Under the pieces are notes generated by a model, which saw only the letters and a list, made by a program, of their open reading frames with translations, did not search any database and was not told the origin of the DNA. A program made the translations under genes and the position numbers. 64,000 nt of DNA from Bacillus sp. SB49 (GTDB taxonomy: Bacteria > Bacillota > Bacilli > Bacillales > Halobacillaceae): contig NZ_CP048117.1 in assembly GCF_000469135.2 (NCBI RefSeq), positions 2,641,501-2,705,500 of the forward strand, given 5' to 3'. Shown here piece by piece: positions 62,803-64,000 of the stretch (position 1 is the stretch's first letter; every line of letters begins with the position of its first letter).

Positions 62803-64000
62803 ATGAAAATCACAGATCTTTTGACAAAAGACACCATTTTGTTGAACATGTCTGCCGCTTCTAAGCCGGAAGCGATCGATGAACTTGTCGGTAAGCTTGA
62901 TACCGCAGGAAAATTGAATGACCGCGCTGCATTCAAACAGGCCATCGAAGCTCGGGAAGAACAAAGCACAACAGGAATCGGTGACGGAATTGCTATTCCT
63001 CACGCCAAAACAGCTGCTGTAAAAAATCCAGCGATCGCTTTTGGACGTTCCACAGAAGGATTGGATTACGAGTCACTGGACGGACAGCCGACAAACTTGT
63101 TCTTCATGATTGCGGCTTCTGAAGGTGCAAACAACGCTCACCTGGAAACGCTGTCCCGCCTTTCTTCCTTCTTGATGGACACGAATTTCCGCGAGAAGCT
63201 GGAAGCAGCAGAGACGGATGAAGACGTTCTCGCTGCTATTAACGCTAAAGAAGCGGAAGAAGAAGGCGAAGAAGAAACAGGAGACGGCGCATCCGGTAAA
63301 GTCCTTGCAGTCACTGCATGCCCAACAGGTATCGCTCACACGTACATGGCGGCTGATAAGTTGAAAGCAACAGCTAAAGACATGGGTGTCCAGATCAAAG
63401 TACAGACTAACGGGTCCAGCGGTGTAAAAAACCGTCTGACAGCAGAAGATATTGAAGAAGCAGACGCTATCATCGTAGCAGCTGATGTCAATGTGGATAT
63501 GTCAGGATTCGCCGGCAAGCCGGTCATTCAAGTACCTGTTGCCAAAGCAATCCACGAAGCGAAAGAACTTATTCAGAAAGCAGTAGATAAAGACGCACCG
63601 ATCTATCAAGGCGGAGGCGAGAAGCAAGACAGCGGCTCTGATGCTAAAGGACGTTCCGGATTCTACAAGCACCTGATGAACGGTGTATCCAACATGCTTC
63701 CATTTGTTGTCGGAGGCGGAATTCTGATCGCTATTTCTTTCTTCTGGGGAATTAACTCCGCAGATCCGGCCAGCGGCGAATACAACCGCTTCGCAGAAAT
63801 GCTGAACATCATTGGCGGCGCAAACGCATTCTTCCTGCTCGTTCCTGTCCTTGCCGGTTTCATCGCATCCAGTATTGCTGATAAACCAGGTTTCGCCCCA
63901 GGTATGATCGGTGGTTTGATTGCCGTTACTCAAACAGTTGAAGGTGCTGGAAACGGTTCTGGTTTCTTAGGCGGATTAATCGCCGGTTTCCTAGCCGGTT
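62803..64000 (+). CDS. fruA: PTS fructose transporter subunit IIABC FruA (3' partial)
   Basis: The frame is open to the window end (399 codons). IIA domain (about 1-147) with phospho-His H67 in GIAIPHAKT; acidic linker EAEEEGEEETGDG (about 150-162); IIB domain (about 165-262) with phospho-Cys C173 in VTACPTGIAHTYMAA; IIC membrane domain from about residue 285 (FYKHLMNGVSNMLPFVVGGG). It imports and phosphorylates fructose to fructose 1-phosphate, the substrate of FruK. ATG 62803 follows AAGGAG. Confidence 0.93.
   Translation, partial: MKITDLLTKDTILLNMSAASKPEAIDELVGKLDTAGKLNDRAAFKQAIEAREEQSTTGIGDGIAIPHAKTAAVKNPAIAFGRSTEGLDYESLDGQPTNLFFMIAASEGANNAHLETLSRLSSFLMDTNFREKLEAAETDEDVLAAINAKEAEEEGEEETGDGASGKVLAVTACPTGIAHTYMAADKLKATAKDMGVQIKVQTNGSSGVKNRLTAEDIEEADAIIVAADVNVDMSGFAGKPVIQVPVAKAIHEAKELIQKAVDKDAPIYQGGGEKQDSGSDAKGRSGFYKHLMNGVSNMLPFVVGGGILIAISFFWGINSADPASGEYNRFAEMLNIIGGANAFFLLVPVLAGFIASSIADKPGFAPGMIGGLIAVTQTVEGAGNGSGFLGGLIAGFLAG

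Overview
The window is a chromosomal segment from a spore-forming Gram-positive rod of the Bacillaceae. The evidence is gene order: the yutF-yutE-yutD-yutC-lytH, yunB-yunD-yunE, sufCDSUB-yurZ-metNPQ, yusD-yusE-yusF-gcvH-yusI, fadNAE-fadM and secG-est-rnr-smpB-ssrA blocks follow the Bacillus subtilis arrangement. Spore-specific genes (YunB, YhcN-type lipoprotein, SASP, three CotF-type coat proteins) are present. Acidic proteins and sodium-coupled transporters suggest a moderately halophilic or marine relative such as Halobacillus or Virgibacillus; this last step is inference. No rRNA, tRNA, insertion sequence, prophage or CRISPR array was seen.

Layout. 0-5 kb: end of a membrane protein, then the yut cluster and the cell-wall peptidase LytH. 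4.8-8.7 kb: two transporters not in the B. subtilis order, an NSS symporter with a 34-residue partner and an NhaC-type carrier behind a lysine riboswitch. 8.7-11.8 kb: yunB, yunD, yunE. 11.9-17.2 kb: the SUF iron-sulfur assembly operon. 17.3-20.9 kb: a small unknown gene, yurZ, and the methionine ABC importer under a SAM-I riboswitch. 21-23.5 kb: small thiol/redox proteins, a Toprim protein and gcvH. 23.7-30.2 kb: fatty-acid beta-oxidation (fadN-fadA-fadE) with a FadR-type operator, plus proline dehydrogenase. 30.4-31 kb: coat proteins.

31-44 kb is more individual. It holds a tightly overlapping four-gene operon (ABM monooxygenase, helical protein, CarH-like cobalamin-binding protein, PAS/STAS protein), which is the most interesting locus. 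It also holds a bacterial aeRF1-type factor, an MFS/TrmB divergent pair sharing a palindromic operator, a small kinase, a Fur-controlled IDEAL-protein/flavodoxin pair, SASP and other small genes, an HpaB-type monooxygenase, and the glyoxylate shunt (aceB-aceA) with a zinc-ribbon microprotein and repeated palindromes. 44-55 kb carries ilvD, murB, a quinone-reductase/HxlR pair, a YpjP-like protein, a coat protein, and a cluster of LysE exporter, GntA/YqcI heme protein, amino-acid permease and arginine-deiminase-type hydrolase. 54.9-60.9 kb is the trans-translation/RNA-decay block (tmRNA, SmpB, RNase R, esterase, SecG), interrupted by an acetyltransferase and a Tad2-like protein. 61-64 kb is the fructose operon fruR-fruK-fruA; fruA runs off the end.

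Regulation is readable in many places: two riboswitches with matching promoters, a perfect Fur box, a FadR box, cre-like sites, four tandem 10-bp repeats at the fru promoter, and several perfect palindromes at divergent or operon promoters. Start codons were moved from the longest open frame to the best Shine-Dalgarno site where this was clear.
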